DNA of 64,000 nucleotides. It comes from Tropicibacter sp. R16_0. Its GTDB lineage: Bacteria; Pseudomonadota; Alphaproteobacteria; Rhodobacterales; Rhodobacteraceae. Below the pieces are notes generated by a model. The model was not told the origin of the DNA. It did no database searches and was given only the letters and a program-made list of their open reading frames with translations. The stretch is from contig NZ_JAGHRE010000001.1 in the NCBI RefSeq assembly GCF_017743935.1, positions 1 to 64,000 on the forward strand, written 5' to 3'. The translations under genes were made by a program, and so were the position numbers. Of this stretch, positions 9,851 through 18,608 are shown piece after piece (within the stretch, counting starts at the first letter, position 1; every line of letters starts with the position of its first letter).

Positions 9851-9885
9851 TGTAATACATCATAATCCTATGTTTGAATATTACA
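9851..9885. promoter_or_regulatory. Divergent soxS/soxV control region with candidate SoxR operator
   Basis: Between the soxS and soxV starts, AATC and GAAT (9864-9867 and 9876-9879) are separated by 8 bases. They form one copy of the SqrR-type consensus ATTC-N8-GAAT with a single mismatch; flanking AT bases extend the dyad. Around it, TGTAATA (9851-9857) and TATTACA (9879-9885) form a larger perfect inverted repeat. SoxR of other bacteria is known to bind the intergenic region between soxS and soxV, which is exactly here. Confidence 0.65.
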
Positions 9886-9908
9886 AGCTTGGCGATTTGA
9901 GAGGCACC

Positions 9909-10649
9909 ATGTTCGACGTCACGTATTTTGGGGCTTTGATTGCTGGGCTGCTGTCCTTTTTGTCGCCGTGCATTCTGCCGATCGTGCCCTTTTATCTGAG
10001 TTACCTTGCAGGTGTCGGCATGAACCAGATCTCGGCCGATGCTGCGATCACATCGGACGTCCGGCGACGGGCCTTTCTGGCGGCTTGCTGCTTTGCGCTT
10101 GGGGTGATCACGATCTTCATGGGGCTGGGGGCCACGGCCAGCGCCTTTGGCCAGATGGTGCGCGAGTATTTCGACATTCTGCGGTGGGCTGCTGCTGCTT
10201 TGATCATTGCGATGGGTCTGCATTTTCTAGGCGTTGTTCGCATCGGGTTTCTATATCGCCAGTTCCGCGCGGATGCAGGGGATACCAGCAACGTTGGCTA
10301 TATCGGGGCCTATGTCATCGGGTTGGCCTTTGCTTTTGGCTGGACTCCTTGCGTTGGACCTGTGCTGGCCGCGATTCTGTTTACGGCTGCGGGGCAGGAT
10401 TCAGCGGCGCAGGGGGCGACGCTCTTGTTTGTCTACGGGCTTGGTATGACCCTGCCGTTTGTGGTTGCGGCGCTCTTCATCGGGCCGTTCATGTCGTGGA
10501 TGTCCCGGTTCCGACGCCATTTGGGAACGGTCGAGAAAATCATGGGCGGGATGCTGGTTCTGTTCGGTGTTCTGATCGCGACCAATTCAATCAACCTGAT
10601 CGCCCAATGGATGCTGGAGCACGTTCCGTGGTTCAGCGCCATTGGCTGA
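9909..10649 (+). CDS. soxV: CcdA-type thiol transporter SoxV
   Basis: This 246-residue six-helix membrane protein of the CcdA family carries reducing equivalents from cytoplasmic thioredoxin to the periplasm. Its redox pair is visible as Cys21 (LSPCILPIVPF) and Cys148 (GWTPCVGPV), each followed by the usual proline. In Paracoccus, SoxV passes electrons to SoxW. The ATG at 9909 is preceded by GAGAGG, whereas the longer ORF starting at 9870 would overlap the SoxR dyad. SoxW follows 18 bases later. Confidence 0.93.
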   Translation: MFDVTYFGALIAGLLSFLSPCILPIVPFYLSYLAGVGMNQISADAAITSDVRRRAFLAACCFALGVITIFMGLGATASAFGQMVREYFDILRWAAAALIIAMGLHFLGVVRIGFLYRQFRADAGDTSNVGYIGAYVIGLAFAFGWTPCVGPVLAAILFTAAGQDSAAQGATLLFVYGLGMTLPFVVAALFIGPFMSWMSRFRRHLGTVEKIMGGMLVLFGVLIATNSINLIAQWMLEHVPWFSAIG

Positions 10650-10667
10650 CATAGTGGGAGGAAGACC

Positions 10668-11228
10668 ATGTTTCGAGCCTTTGCTCTGGCCCTTGCGGCC
10701 CTGATTGCAATGCCATTGGCCGCTGCCGAGATCGGTGACGACGGCCTGCACAAGGCGCCATGGATGCGCGACACATTCAAGGATCTGCGCGAGGACCTGG
10801 ACGAAGCCAACGCCGAAGGCAAACGGCTGATGCTGATCATCGAGCAGCGGGGTTGCATCTATTGCAAGAAGATGCACGAAGAAGTTTTTGTGGTCGACAA
10901 GATCGCCGACTACATCGAGGCGAACTTTTTCGTGGTGCAGATCAACATGTTCGGCGATGTCGAAGTGACCGATTTTGACGGCACCGCGCTGTCGGAAAAG
11001 GACATGGTGAAACGCTGGGGCGCGTTGTTCACACCCAACATCTATTTCCTGCCACAAGAAGTGCCTGACACCCTGACCGCCGCGCAGGCTGCAGTGGCCA
11101 ATATGCCTGGTGCATTTGGCAAGGGCACGACATATAACATGCTCAATTGGGTGGTCGAAAAGGGCTATGAAGGCAGCGAACCTTTTCAGAAATACCATGC
11201 GCGCAAGTTGCAAGAGCAAGAAGGTTAA
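10668..11228 (+). CDS. soxW: Periplasmic thioredoxin SoxW
   Basis: The 186-residue product has a clear signal peptide (MFRAFALALAALIAMPLAAA) and a thioredoxin-like domain with the CxxC motif CIYC in EQRGCIYCKKMHEEVF. It also has a cis-Pro-type segment FTPNIYFLP. It is the periplasmic partner of SoxV in the reductive branch of the sox cluster. A GGGAGGA ribosome site precedes the start. The gene ends 154 bp before soxX, and that gap contains the main sox promoter/operator. Confidence 0.92.
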   Translation: MFRAFALALAALIAMPLAAAEIGDDGLHKAPWMRDTFKDLREDLDEANAEGKRLMLIIEQRGCIYCKKMHEEVFVVDKIADYIEANFFVVQINMFGDVEVTDFDGTALSEKDMVKRWGALFTPNIYFLPQEVPDTLTAAQAAVANMPGAFGKGTTYNMLNWVVEKGYEGSEPFQKYHARKLQEQEG

Positions 11229-11289
11229 GGGCTTTTCTGCGGGCGCGAAAGAAATGTTCGCCAGTTTCTGCATGTGCGAACAGATATAA

Positions 11290-11309
11290 AAATTCATGTA
11301 GTTGAATTT
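11290..11309. promoter_or_regulatory. Candidate SoxR operator upstream of soxX
   Basis: AAATTC and GAATTT form a perfect inverted repeat separated by 8 bases. The core is an exact ATTC-N8-GAAT match to the SqrR/SoxR-type consensus. It lies about 75 bases before the soxX start, in the soxW-soxX gap, the second region bound by SoxR in other sox clusters. It probably blocks the promoter of soxXYZA. Confidence 0.75.
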
Positions 11310-11382
11310 GATATTGCGATAACGCCTCGGTGTGCATTAGTGTGCAACAGACGACGGAGAAGAATCGTCTGAGGGAGGACAC

Positions 11383-11838
11383 ATGAAACGCGCACTCATC
11401 TTGACGCTTTGCACCGCTTTTGGCGCGACTGCGGTTGCAGCCGGCGACGTAAAGCCTGCGGACGTTGTTTATGAAGACGGGGTGGTGAACGCCTCGTTGA
11501 CGGGACAGGCGGGCGATGCGGCCAACGGTCGAAAGGTCTTTGCAAATCGCAAGCAGGGGAACTGCCTGGCATGCCACGCAAACTCTGACATGCCGGAAGA
11601 GGGGTTCCACGGTGAAGTCGGCCCCATGATGGACGGCGTCGGTGAACGCTGGACCGAGGCGGAACTGCGCGGCATCGTATCCAATTCCAAGATGGTCTTT
11701 GAGGGCACGATCATGCCGGCCTTCTACATCGACAGCGGCTATGAACGTCCGCTGGATAAATTCGCAGGACAAAGCATCCTTTCGGCGCAGCAGGTCGAAG
11801 ATGTCATCGCCTACCTGATGACGTTGAAAGACAGCTGA
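11383..11838 (+). CDS. soxX: Sulfur oxidation c-type cytochrome SoxX
   Basis: This 151-residue exported monoheme cytochrome is the small subunit of SoxAX, which couples thiosulfate to the SoxY cysteine. The signal peptide ends near residue 20. The heme site is CLACH (61-65) and the distal Met ligand is probably Met111 in TIMPAFYID, a SoxX hallmark. A GGGAGGA ribosome site lies before the ATG. It opens the soxXYZA unit behind the SoxR-type dyad. Confidence 0.95.
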   Translation: MKRALILTLCTAFGATAVAAGDVKPADVVYEDGVVNASLTGQAGDAANGRKVFANRKQGNCLACHANSDMPEEGFHGEVGPMMDGVGERWTEAELRGIVSNSKMVFEGTIMPAFYIDSGYERPLDKFAGQSILSAQQVEDVIAYLMTLKDS

Positions 11839-11861
11839 CGCCCCGAACCTAGGAGAACATT

Positions 11862-12284
11862 ATGAAACTAACTCGGCGCAATCTGCTGATCCTGAGCTCG
11901 GCCGGCGTTGCGGCCACGGCAATGGGGTCGCTGCCTGCATTCGCCTCGCTGACGGACGATGAAATCGCCAAGCTTACCGGCGGAGCAGATCTGGGCGAGG
12001 GTGCAATCACCATCACCGCACCTGAAATCGCGGAAAACGGCAACACCGTTCCGATCGAGGTAAGCGCACCCGGCGCGGTCGCAATCACGCTCTTTGCGGA
12101 CGGCAACCCGGTTCCCAACGTTGCGACATTCAACTTTGGCCCACTGGCGGCATCGCGCAGCGCATCGACCCGCATCCGTCTGGCGTCGACGCAGAACGTT
12201 GTTGCCATTGCCAAAATGGAAGACGGCTCGTTCCAGAAGGCTTCGGCCAACGTCAAGGTAACCATCGGCGGCTGCGGCGGCTGA
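11862..12284 (+). CDS. soxY: Thiosulfate carrier subunit SoxY
   Basis: This 140-residue protein carries the sulfur substrate covalently during the Sox cycle. It has a twin-arginine signal (TRRNLLILSSAGVAATAMG), as expected for SoxY, which drags SoxZ through Tat. Its C-terminus is the diagnostic GGCGG, with Cys138 as the swinging-arm residue. The beta-sandwich region is intact. It is followed after 23 bases by its partner soxZ. Confidence 0.97.
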   Translation: MKLTRRNLLILSSAGVAATAMGSLPAFASLTDDEIAKLTGGADLGEGAITITAPEIAENGNTVPIEVSAPGAVAITLFADGNPVPNVATFNFGPLAASRSASTRIRLASTQNVVAIAKMEDGSFQKASANVKVTIGGCGG

Positions 12285-12307
12285 CCCGGAACACGAGGAG
12301 AAATAAC

Positions 12308-12637
12308 ATGGCATCTGGTGTAAAACCCCGCGTCAAAGTCCCCAAGTCGGCTGCTGCTGGCGAAGCGATCACCATCAAGACCCTGATCAGCCACAAGATG
12401 GAAAGCGGTCAGCGCAAGGACGATGATGGCAACGTCATTCCGCGTTCGATCATCAACCGCTTCACCGCCGAGTTCAACGGCGAGAGCGTGATTGACGTGA
12501 CCCTGGAACCGGCGATCTCGACCAATCCCTATTTCCAGTTCGAGGCAACCGTGCCCGAATCCGGTGAGTTCAAGTTCACTTGGTATGACGACGACGGTTC
12601 GGTCTACGACACAAGCAAGAAGATCAAAGTCCAGTAA
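12308..12637 (+). CDS. soxZ: Thiosulfate carrier partner subunit SoxZ
   Basis: The 109-residue protein forms the SoxYZ heterodimer. Typical SoxZ stretches are seen: GEAITIKTLISHKMESGQR near the N-terminus and FEATVPESGEFKFTWYDDDG near the C-terminus. It has no signal peptide, in line with co-export bound to SoxY. A GAGGAG site precedes the ATG. SoxA follows 37 bases later. Confidence 0.97.
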   Translation: MASGVKPRVKVPKSAAAGEAITIKTLISHKMESGQRKDDDGNVIPRSIINRFTAEFNGESVIDVTLEPAISTNPYFQFEATVPESGEFKFTWYDDDGSVYDTSKKIKVQ

Positions 12638-12674
12638 CAAAAACGGACGATCTCGCCAGGGAGGAGGGACCGAA

Positions 12675-13505
12675 ATGACCAAGAAACTGTGGGCTACATT
12701 TGCACTCATAAGCCTAGGCACATCTGCCGCCGCACAGGACAGCAACTCTTTGTCGATCGACGGAGAGGCAATGGTGACCGAAGTTGCCGCACCGGCGCAT
12801 ATGGAAAACGTCGACACGATCTATTCGGGTTGGCGCTTCCGTTCTGCGGAAACGCAGGCGCTGGAGATGGATGACTTCGACAACCCCGCGTTTGTATTTG
12901 TCGAGCAGGCCGAGGACCTGTGGGACAAGGTGGACGGTGCGGCGGGCAAGGCGTGTTCGTCCTGCCATGAGGATGTCGCGGATTTTGCGGGCCTGCGCAC
13001 GCAATTGCCACGTGTTGACGATGGCGAGTTGGTGACGATGGAAAATCTGATCAACGACTGCCGGACCGAGCGAATGGAAGCCGAGCCTTGGAAATGGTCC
13101 AAGGGCAACATGACCGCGATGACGGCCCTGATCGGTCTGCAATCGCGCGGCATGGCCATGAATGTCGCCATTGATGGCGAGGCGGCTCCTTTCTGGGAAA
13201 AGGGCAAAGAGCTTTACTACACTCGTGTTGGTCAACTGGATATGGCCTGTTCGAACTGCCACGAAGACAACTATGGCATGATGATCCGTGCGGACCATCT
13301 GAGCCAGGGGCAGGTCAACGGTTTCCCGACCTATCGTCTGAAAAACGCCAAGCTGAACTCGATCCATGGTCGTTTCAAGGGCTGTATGAAGAACATCCGC
13401 GCAACCCCGTTCAAAGAGGGCGGCGATGAGTTCAAGGCGCTTGAGCTTTACCTCGCATCGCGCGGGCAGGGCCTGTCTGTCGAAACCCCGTCGGTACGTA
13501 ACTGA
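12675..13505 (+). CDS. soxA: Diheme L-cysteine S-thiosulfotransferase subunit SoxA
   Basis: This 276-residue catalytic subunit of SoxAX has two c-type heme sites, CSSCH (94-98) and CSNCH (192-196). Cys237 in FKGCMKNIRA is the active-site cysteine ligand that is found as a persulfide in structures. Cys129 is the probable distal ligand of the first heme. A signal peptide (LWATFALISLGTSAAAQ) is clear. The ATG at 12675 has a strong GGAGGAGG site; the longer ORF from 12564 runs through soxZ and is not real. A terminator-like hairpin follows the stop. Confidence 0.96.
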   Translation: MTKKLWATFALISLGTSAAAQDSNSLSIDGEAMVTEVAAPAHMENVDTIYSGWRFRSAETQALEMDDFDNPAFVFVEQAEDLWDKVDGAAGKACSSCHEDVADFAGLRTQLPRVDDGELVTMENLINDCRTERMEAEPWKWSKGNMTAMTALIGLQSRGMAMNVAIDGEAAPFWEKGKELYYTRVGQLDMACSNCHEDNYGMMIRADHLSQGQVNGFPTYRLKNAKLNSIHGRFKGCMKNIRATPFKEGGDEFKALELYLASRGQGLSVETPSVRN

Positions 13506-13515
13506 CCTGACTGTG

Positions 13516-13546
13516 GCCCCGTGCCTTTTGGGTGCGGGGCTCTTTT
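13516..13546 (+). terminator. Terminator-like hairpin between soxA and soxB
   Basis: GCCCCGTGCC and GGTGCGGGGC form a 10-bp stem (two G-U pairs) around TTTTG, followed by TCTTTT. It would end or reduce transcription after soxXYZA, so soxB may have its own promoter in the AT-rich stretch at 13547-13585, where TTCAT and ATGAA form a loose dyad. Confidence 0.65.
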
Positions 13547-13593
13547 CCACATATTAAATTCATACATGCGCATATGTAATGAAAGAGGTGCAC

Positions 13594-15291
13594 ATGATTT
13601 CGCGGCGGGATTTCCTACAGGTTGGCATGGCGGCTTCGGCCATTGTCGGGGCGTCGGGTTTTGGCAACTGGGCCAGGTTGGCGGCGCAGCAGAAGCTGAC
13701 ACAGGATCAGTTGCTGGAGTTTGACACCTTCGGGAATGTCTCGTTGATCCACATCACCGACATTCACGCGCAGCTCAAGCCGATCTATTTCCGCGAGCCG
13801 TCAATCAACCTTGGTGTTGGTGGCAACAAGGGCGCGGTGCCCCATGTGACCGGGGCCGATTTCCGCAAGCTCTATGGTATCGCGGATGGCTCCCCCAGCC
13901 ATTATGCGCTCAGTTCGGGCGATTTTTCGGCGCTCGCCGACATGTATGGCCGCGTTGGCGGGCTGGACCGGGTGGCCACTGTGGTCAAGGCGATCCGCGC
14001 GGATCGACCGGATGCCATTTTGCTGGACGGTGGCGACACCTGGCATGGATCCTACACCTGCTATCACACCCAGGGGCAGGACATGGTCAACGTCATGAAC
14101 GCCCTGAACCCCGATGCGATGACTTTCCACTGGGAATTCACGCTGGGGTCCGAGCGGGTCAATGAGCTGGTCGAGAGCTTGCCGTTTGCGGCGCTGGGTC
14201 AGAACATCTTTGATGCGGAATGGGACGAACCCACGGACCTGTTCCCGCCTTACAAGATGTTTGAGCGTGGCGGCTCCAAGATTGCCGTCATCGGCCAGGC
14301 CTTCCCCTATATGCCGATCGCCAATCCGCGCTGGATGTTCCCTGAATACTCGTTCGGCATTCGCGACGAAAACATGGCCGCGATGGTCGAAGAGGTGCGC
14401 GCCGCAGGTGCCGATTGTGTTGTCGTGCTCAGCCACAATGGCTTTGACGTGGACAAGCAGATGGCGAGCGTGGTGCCGGGCATTGATGTGATCCTGTCGG
14501 GCCACACCCATGATGCGTTGCCTGAACCGGCGGTGGTCGGGAATACGATCATTGTTCCGTCAGGCTCGAACGGCAAATTCGTGTCACGCGTTGATCTCGA
14601 TGTGCGCGATGGTCGGATGATGGGATATCGCCACAAGTTGATCCCGATCTTCTCGGACGTGATCACGCCGGACGCTGAAATGACGGCCCTTATCGACGAA
14701 CAGCGCGCGCCCTATCTGGATCAGATGACCGAGGTGATTGGTCAGACCGACAGCCTGCTGTACCGCCGCGGCAACTTCAACGGCACCTGGGATGATCTGA
14801 TCTGTGATGCGCTCTTGTCCGAGCGCGAGGCCGAGATCGCGCTCAGCCCCGGTGTACGCTGGGGGCCGTCGCTGGTACCCGGTCAGGACATCACGCGTGA
14901 AGACATCTGGAACGTCACCTCGATGACCTATGGCGAGGCGTACCGGACCGAAATGACGGGCGAGTTCCTCAAGGTCGTGCTCGAAGACGTGGCCGACAAC
15001 ATCTTCAACCCTGACCCCTACTACCAGCAGGGCGGTGACATGGTGCGCACCGGTGGTCTTGGCTACCGCGTCGATGTGGGGCAACCGCAGGGGTCGCGCA
15101 TTTCCAACATGACCTTGCTGAAAACTGGCGAGCCGATTGATCCGGCGCGGTCCTATGTCGTGGCCGGTTGGGCCTCGGTCAATGAAGGCACCGAAGGGCC
15201 GCAGATCTGGGATGTGGTTGAAAACCACGTTCGCAAATTGGGCACCGTCCGGGTCGAAGAAAACAACAGCGTCGAAGTGACCGGCGTTTGA
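13594..15291 (+). CDS. soxB: Thiosulfohydrolase SoxB
   Basis: This 565-residue dimanganese enzyme hydrolyses the terminal sulfone from SoxYZ-bound thiosulfate as sulfate. It has a twin-arginine signal (SRRDFLQVGMAA), the metal motifs HITDIHAQLKP, GGDTWHGS and LSGHTHD, and the SoxB-specific AMTFHWEFTLG in place of the 5'-nucleotidase GNHEFD. The start at 13594 has AGAGGT six bases upstream and places the RR motif at residue 4; an ATG five codons earlier is less suited. SoxC follows after 18 bases. Confidence 0.96.
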   Translation: MISRRDFLQVGMAASAIVGASGFGNWARLAAQQKLTQDQLLEFDTFGNVSLIHITDIHAQLKPIYFREPSINLGVGGNKGAVPHVTGADFRKLYGIADGSPSHYALSSGDFSALADMYGRVGGLDRVATVVKAIRADRPDAILLDGGDTWHGSYTCYHTQGQDMVNVMNALNPDAMTFHWEFTLGSERVNELVESLPFAALGQNIFDAEWDEPTDLFPPYKMFERGGSKIAVIGQAFPYMPIANPRWMFPEYSFGIRDENMAAMVEEVRAAGADCVVVLSHNGFDVDKQMASVVPGIDVILSGHTHDALPEPAVVGNTIIVPSGSNGKFVSRVDLDVRDGRMMGYRHKLIPIFSDVITPDAEMTALIDEQRAPYLDQMTEVIGQTDSLLYRRGNFNGTWDDLICDALLSEREAEIALSPGVRWGPSLVPGQDITREDIWNVTSMTYGEAYRTEMTGEFLKVVLEDVADNIFNPDPYYQQGGDMVRTGGLGYRVDVGQPQGSRISNMTLLKTGEPIDPARSYVVAGWASVNEGTEGPQIWDVVENHVRKLGTVRVEENNSVEVTGV

Positions 15292-15309
15292 TGATGGAGA
15301 CGATGAGAG

Positions 15310-16584
15310 ATGGATGAATCCGTGAAACCAACCTCTCGCCGCGCCTTTCTGAAAGGCACGGCGGCAGCGGCGGTGGGCTCGGTCGCCGGTGCGGCGGCCG
15401 CTGGTACCCCCGATCCGCTGATCACCGAGTTACAGGATTGGGCCTCGGTCACAGGCGCGGGCGTGGACGAAACCCCCTATGGCCTGCCGATCCGGTTCGA
15501 AGCTGACGTGATCCGACGCAATGTGGAATGGCTGACCGCCTCTCCCATTTCGTCGATCAACTTTACACCCATTCACGCGCTGGACGGCACGATCACGCCG
15601 CAGGGCTGCGCGTTCGAGCGTCATCATTCCGGTGCGATAGAACTCACCAAGGGTGACTATCGCCTGATGATCAACGGTCTGGTCGACCGCCCGCTGGTGT
15701 TCACCTATGAGGATCTGGAACGTTTCCCGCGCGAAAACCATGTCTACTTCTGCGAATGCGCTGCCAACACCGGGATGGAATGGGCCGGTGCGCAGCTGAA
15801 TGGCGTGCAATTCACCCACGGCATGATCCACAACATGGAATACACCGGCGTTCCACTGCGTGCGCTTCTGAACGAAGCCGGGCTTGGCGCTGCAGGCGAC
15901 TTCAAAGACAAATGGGTGTATGTCGAAGGTGCTGATGCTTCGTCGAACGGTCGCTCGATCCCCATGGAAAAGGCGCTGGACGATGTGCTGGTGGCGTTCA
16001 AAGCCAATGGCGAGGCACTGCGGATGGAGCATGGCTATCCCGTGCGCCTGGTTGTGCCCGGTTGGGAAGGCAACATGTGGGTCAAGTGGCTGCGTCGGGT
16101 CGAAGTGACCGATGCCGCCGTCGAAAGCCGCGAAGAAACCTCGAAATACACAGATGTTTATGAGGACGGGACCGCGCGCAAATGGACCTGGGTGATGGAT
16201 GCCAAATCGGTCATCACCTCTCCCAGTCCGCAGATGCCGATCACCCACGGCAAGGGGCCCATGGTCATTTCCGGCTTGGCGTGGTCAGGACACGGGCAGA
16301 TCACGCGTGTGGATGTGTCCAAGGATGGCGGCATCACTTGGGAGACCGCGCGTTTGGGCAAACAGGGCGACACCAAGGCGTTGACCCGTTTCTATCTGGA
16401 CACCGATTGGGACGGCGCGCCGATGCTGCTGCAATCGCGTGCGATGGATGAAACCGGCTATGTCCAGCCGACCAAGGACCAACTGCGCGAACAGCGCGGG
16501 GAAAACTCTGTCTACCACAACAACTGTATCCAGACCTGGTACGTGAACGCAGAAGGGATCGCCGAGAATGTCGAAGTCTCCTAA
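15310..16584 (+). CDS. soxC: Sulfane dehydrogenase molybdenum subunit SoxC
   Basis: This 424-residue molybdoprotein of the sulfite oxidase family oxidises the sulfane sulfur left on SoxY. It has a twin-arginine signal (SRRAFLKGTAAAA) and the molybdenum-ligand cysteine in the FCECAANTG segment (Cys150). The Mo-co dimerisation domain follows, with MPITHGKGPMVISGLAWSG. Its 3' end overlaps soxD by 17 nt, so the two subunits of Sox(CD)2 are translated together. SoxCD lets the cell oxidise thiosulfate fully without sulfur globules. Confidence 0.95.
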   Translation: MDESVKPTSRRAFLKGTAAAAVGSVAGAAAAGTPDPLITELQDWASVTGAGVDETPYGLPIRFEADVIRRNVEWLTASPISSINFTPIHALDGTITPQGCAFERHHSGAIELTKGDYRLMINGLVDRPLVFTYEDLERFPRENHVYFCECAANTGMEWAGAQLNGVQFTHGMIHNMEYTGVPLRALLNEAGLGAAGDFKDKWVYVEGADASSNGRSIPMEKALDDVLVAFKANGEALRMEHGYPVRLVVPGWEGNMWVKWLRRVEVTDAAVESREETSKYTDVYEDGTARKWTWVMDAKSVITSPSPQMPITHGKGPMVISGLAWSGHGQITRVDVSKDGGITWETARLGKQGDTKALTRFYLDTDWDGAPMLLQSRAMDETGYVQPTKDQLREQRGENSVYHNNCIQTWYVNAEGIAENVEVS

Positions 16585-17872
16585 CCTTGTGCTCCCCGCA
16601 ATTGGCGGGATTGCCCTGATGCTTGGGGCCGCTTACGGGTTTTCGTCCCGCAATTATGGTGCAGACACCATCGCGCTGCTCGAAGATCGCGTCGAAAAGG
16701 CCGAGGCGCGCGTGTCCTCTGCCAGCGACAAGGCCAAGGCCGAAGCCGAGCGTGCAACTGCGCTGGAACTCGCTGTGGCCGAGGCGCAGGAACAGGCTGC
16801 AAAGGGCACCAACCTGACGTCACCGGCACCCCAAATGGAAGGGGCTTATGGTCTGGGCCGCGTGGCGCTGGCCGAGGAGATCGCCGCCTGGGACGTGGAC
16901 GTTCTGCCCGACGGGCGGGGCCTGCCGGTGGGCAGTGGAAACGCCTTTGACGGCGAAGAGGTCTTTGCCGACAAATGCGCCTCTTGCCATGGTGATTTCG
17001 CCGAAGGCGTTGACAACTGGCCGGTTCTGGCCGGTGGTTTCGACACGCTGGCGGACGAAGATCCGGTCAAAACTGTGGGCTCTTATTGGCCGCATTTGTC
17101 GACGGTTTATGACTATGTCTATCGTTCGATGCCCTTTGGCGAGGCAGGCACTCTGACCCCGGATGAGACCTATGCGATCGTCGCTTACATCCTGTACTCC
17201 AACGATCTGATCGATGATGAGTTCGAGTTGAGCAACGAGAACCTGGCCGACTTTGACATGCACAACAAGGACGGTTTTGTCATCGACGACCGGCCTGATC
17301 TTGAATACGCGACCTGGCGGACCGAGCCGTGCATGGAAAACTGCAAGGACGCGGTCGAGATCACCATGCGCTCGGTCTTTTTGGTGGAAACCCCGCCCGA
17401 GGGTGGCACCAATTCCATGATGAACCCGGCCAAGGTCGAAGGGCTCCCAAGCTTCTCGGCAGATGGTCCGTCGTTTATCCCCGAGGCTGCGCCGAAACCG
17501 GTCAAAGCCGCGGTTGAGCCCGCACCAGAGCCTGCCAAGGCTGATGACGGCGACGCTTTGATCGAAGCGGGTAAAAAGGTCTTTAAAAAGTGCAAGGCTT
17601 GCCACCAGGTGGGCGACGGGGCCAAGAACAAGACCGGCCCGCATCTGAACGACTTGTTTGGTCGCACCTTTGGTTCGGTCGATGGCTTCAAATACTCCAA
17701 CACGTTCAAGGCTGCGCTGGAAGAAGGCCGCGTATGGGATGAGGCATCGCTGGCCGAGTTCCTGTCCAAGCCAAAGGCTTACATGAAGGGCACCAAAATG
17801 TCGTTCTCGGGCCTGAAAAAGGACAGTGACCAGCAAGCCATCAATGCCTATCTGGCGACGTTCGGGAACTGA
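16568..17872 (+). CDS. soxD: Diheme cytochrome c subunit SoxD
   Basis: This 434-residue electron-accepting partner of SoxC has an N-terminal hydrophobic anchor or signal (residues 6-24) and then a probable coiled coil (about 34-80). The first heme domain carries CASCH (137-141) and the C-terminal domain carries CKACH (342-346). The link between them contains a Pro/Ala/Glu-rich spacer (about 305-328). This two-domain architecture matches Paracoccus SoxD. The start lies inside soxC. Confidence 0.93.
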   Translation: MSKSPNLVLPAIGGIALMLGAAYGFSSRNYGADTIALLEDRVEKAEARVSSASDKAKAEAERATALELAVAEAQEQAAKGTNLTSPAPQMEGAYGLGRVALAEEIAAWDVDVLPDGRGLPVGSGNAFDGEEVFADKCASCHGDFAEGVDNWPVLAGGFDTLADEDPVKTVGSYWPHLSTVYDYVYRSMPFGEAGTLTPDETYAIVAYILYSNDLIDDEFELSNENLADFDMHNKDGFVIDDRPDLEYATWRTEPCMENCKDAVEITMRSVFLVETPPEGGTNSMMNPAKVEGLPSFSADGPSFIPEAAPKPVKAAVEPAPEPAKADDGDALIEAGKKVFKKCKACHQVGDGAKNKTGPHLNDLFGRTFGSVDGFKYSNTFKAALEEGRVWDEASLAEFLSKPKAYMKGTKMSFSGLKKDSDQQAINAYLATFGN

Positions 17873-17875
17873 TCC

Positions 17876-18583
17876 ATGACGCGGTGCACTTGGGTACTTT
17901 CAACGGTTGCGGCGGCTCTGATCGGGGCCTCCGCAAACGCTGGCGAATTCGGTGACCCCGAGGCTGGCGCCAAAGTCTATTCCCAATGCAAGGGCTGTCA
18001 TCAGGTCGGTGCCGGGGCGATCCATCGCATCGGCCCGCATCTGAACGGGCTTTTTGGCCGACCCGCTGCGGGGTTGGAGGATTTCAAATACTCCAAAAGC
18101 TTTCAGCGCGCCGGCGCCAGCGGGCTGGAATGGCATGCCGAAACGCTGGATGCCTTTTTAGAAAATCCGCGCTCATATGCATCCGGCACCCGGATGAGCT
18201 ATCGTGGGCTCAAGGATGAGGCCGACCGAAAGAACGTGATCGCATACCTGCGGACGTTCTCGGATGATCCGGCCAACATCCCCGAGGCTGATCCCACGGC
18301 GACCCCAACGGATCACGACATCGACCCGGCGATCCTGGCGATCCAGGGCGACCCGGAATATGGGGAGTATCTGAGCAGCGAGTGCACGACCTGTCATCAG
18401 GCGAGCGGCGGCGATGATGGCATCCCGTCGATCGTCTATTGGCCCGAGGATGAGTTTGTCGTGGCCATGCATGCCTACAAGAACAAACAACGCCAGCACC
18501 CGGTCATGCAGATGATCGCGGGGCGGTTGAACGACGAAGAGATCGCCGCTTTGGCGGCATACTTCAAGAACCTCGATAACTGA
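17876..18583 (+). CDS. soxE: Diheme c-type cytochrome SoxE
   Basis: The 235-residue product has a signal peptide (VLSTVAAALIGASANA) and two heme motifs, CKGCH (38-42) and CTTCH (170-174). The first half resembles class I cytochrome c with a Met ligand in GTRMSYRGL. The second half is like the small cytochrome subunit that pairs with flavocytochrome c dehydrogenase. Together with SoxF it should form a sulfide dehydrogenase-like complex. It starts 4 bases after soxD and is followed by soxF. Confidence 0.9.
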   Translation: MTRCTWVLSTVAAALIGASANAGEFGDPEAGAKVYSQCKGCHQVGAGAIHRIGPHLNGLFGRPAAGLEDFKYSKSFQRAGASGLEWHAETLDAFLENPRSYASGTRMSYRGLKDEADRKNVIAYLRTFSDDPANIPEADPTATPTDHDIDPAILAIQGDPEYGEYLSSECTTCHQASGGDDGIPSIVYWPEDEFVVAMHAYKNKQRQHPVMQMIAGRLNDEEIAALAAYFKNLDN

Positions 18584-18608
18584 GGTTCCAGTGGGAGGAG
18601 AACGCGAC

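Noticed and set aside
13547-13585. Possible fourth SoxR site before soxB
   Set aside because: The TTCAT/ATGAA dyad does not have the 8-base spacing of ATTC-N8-GAAT found at the other sites.
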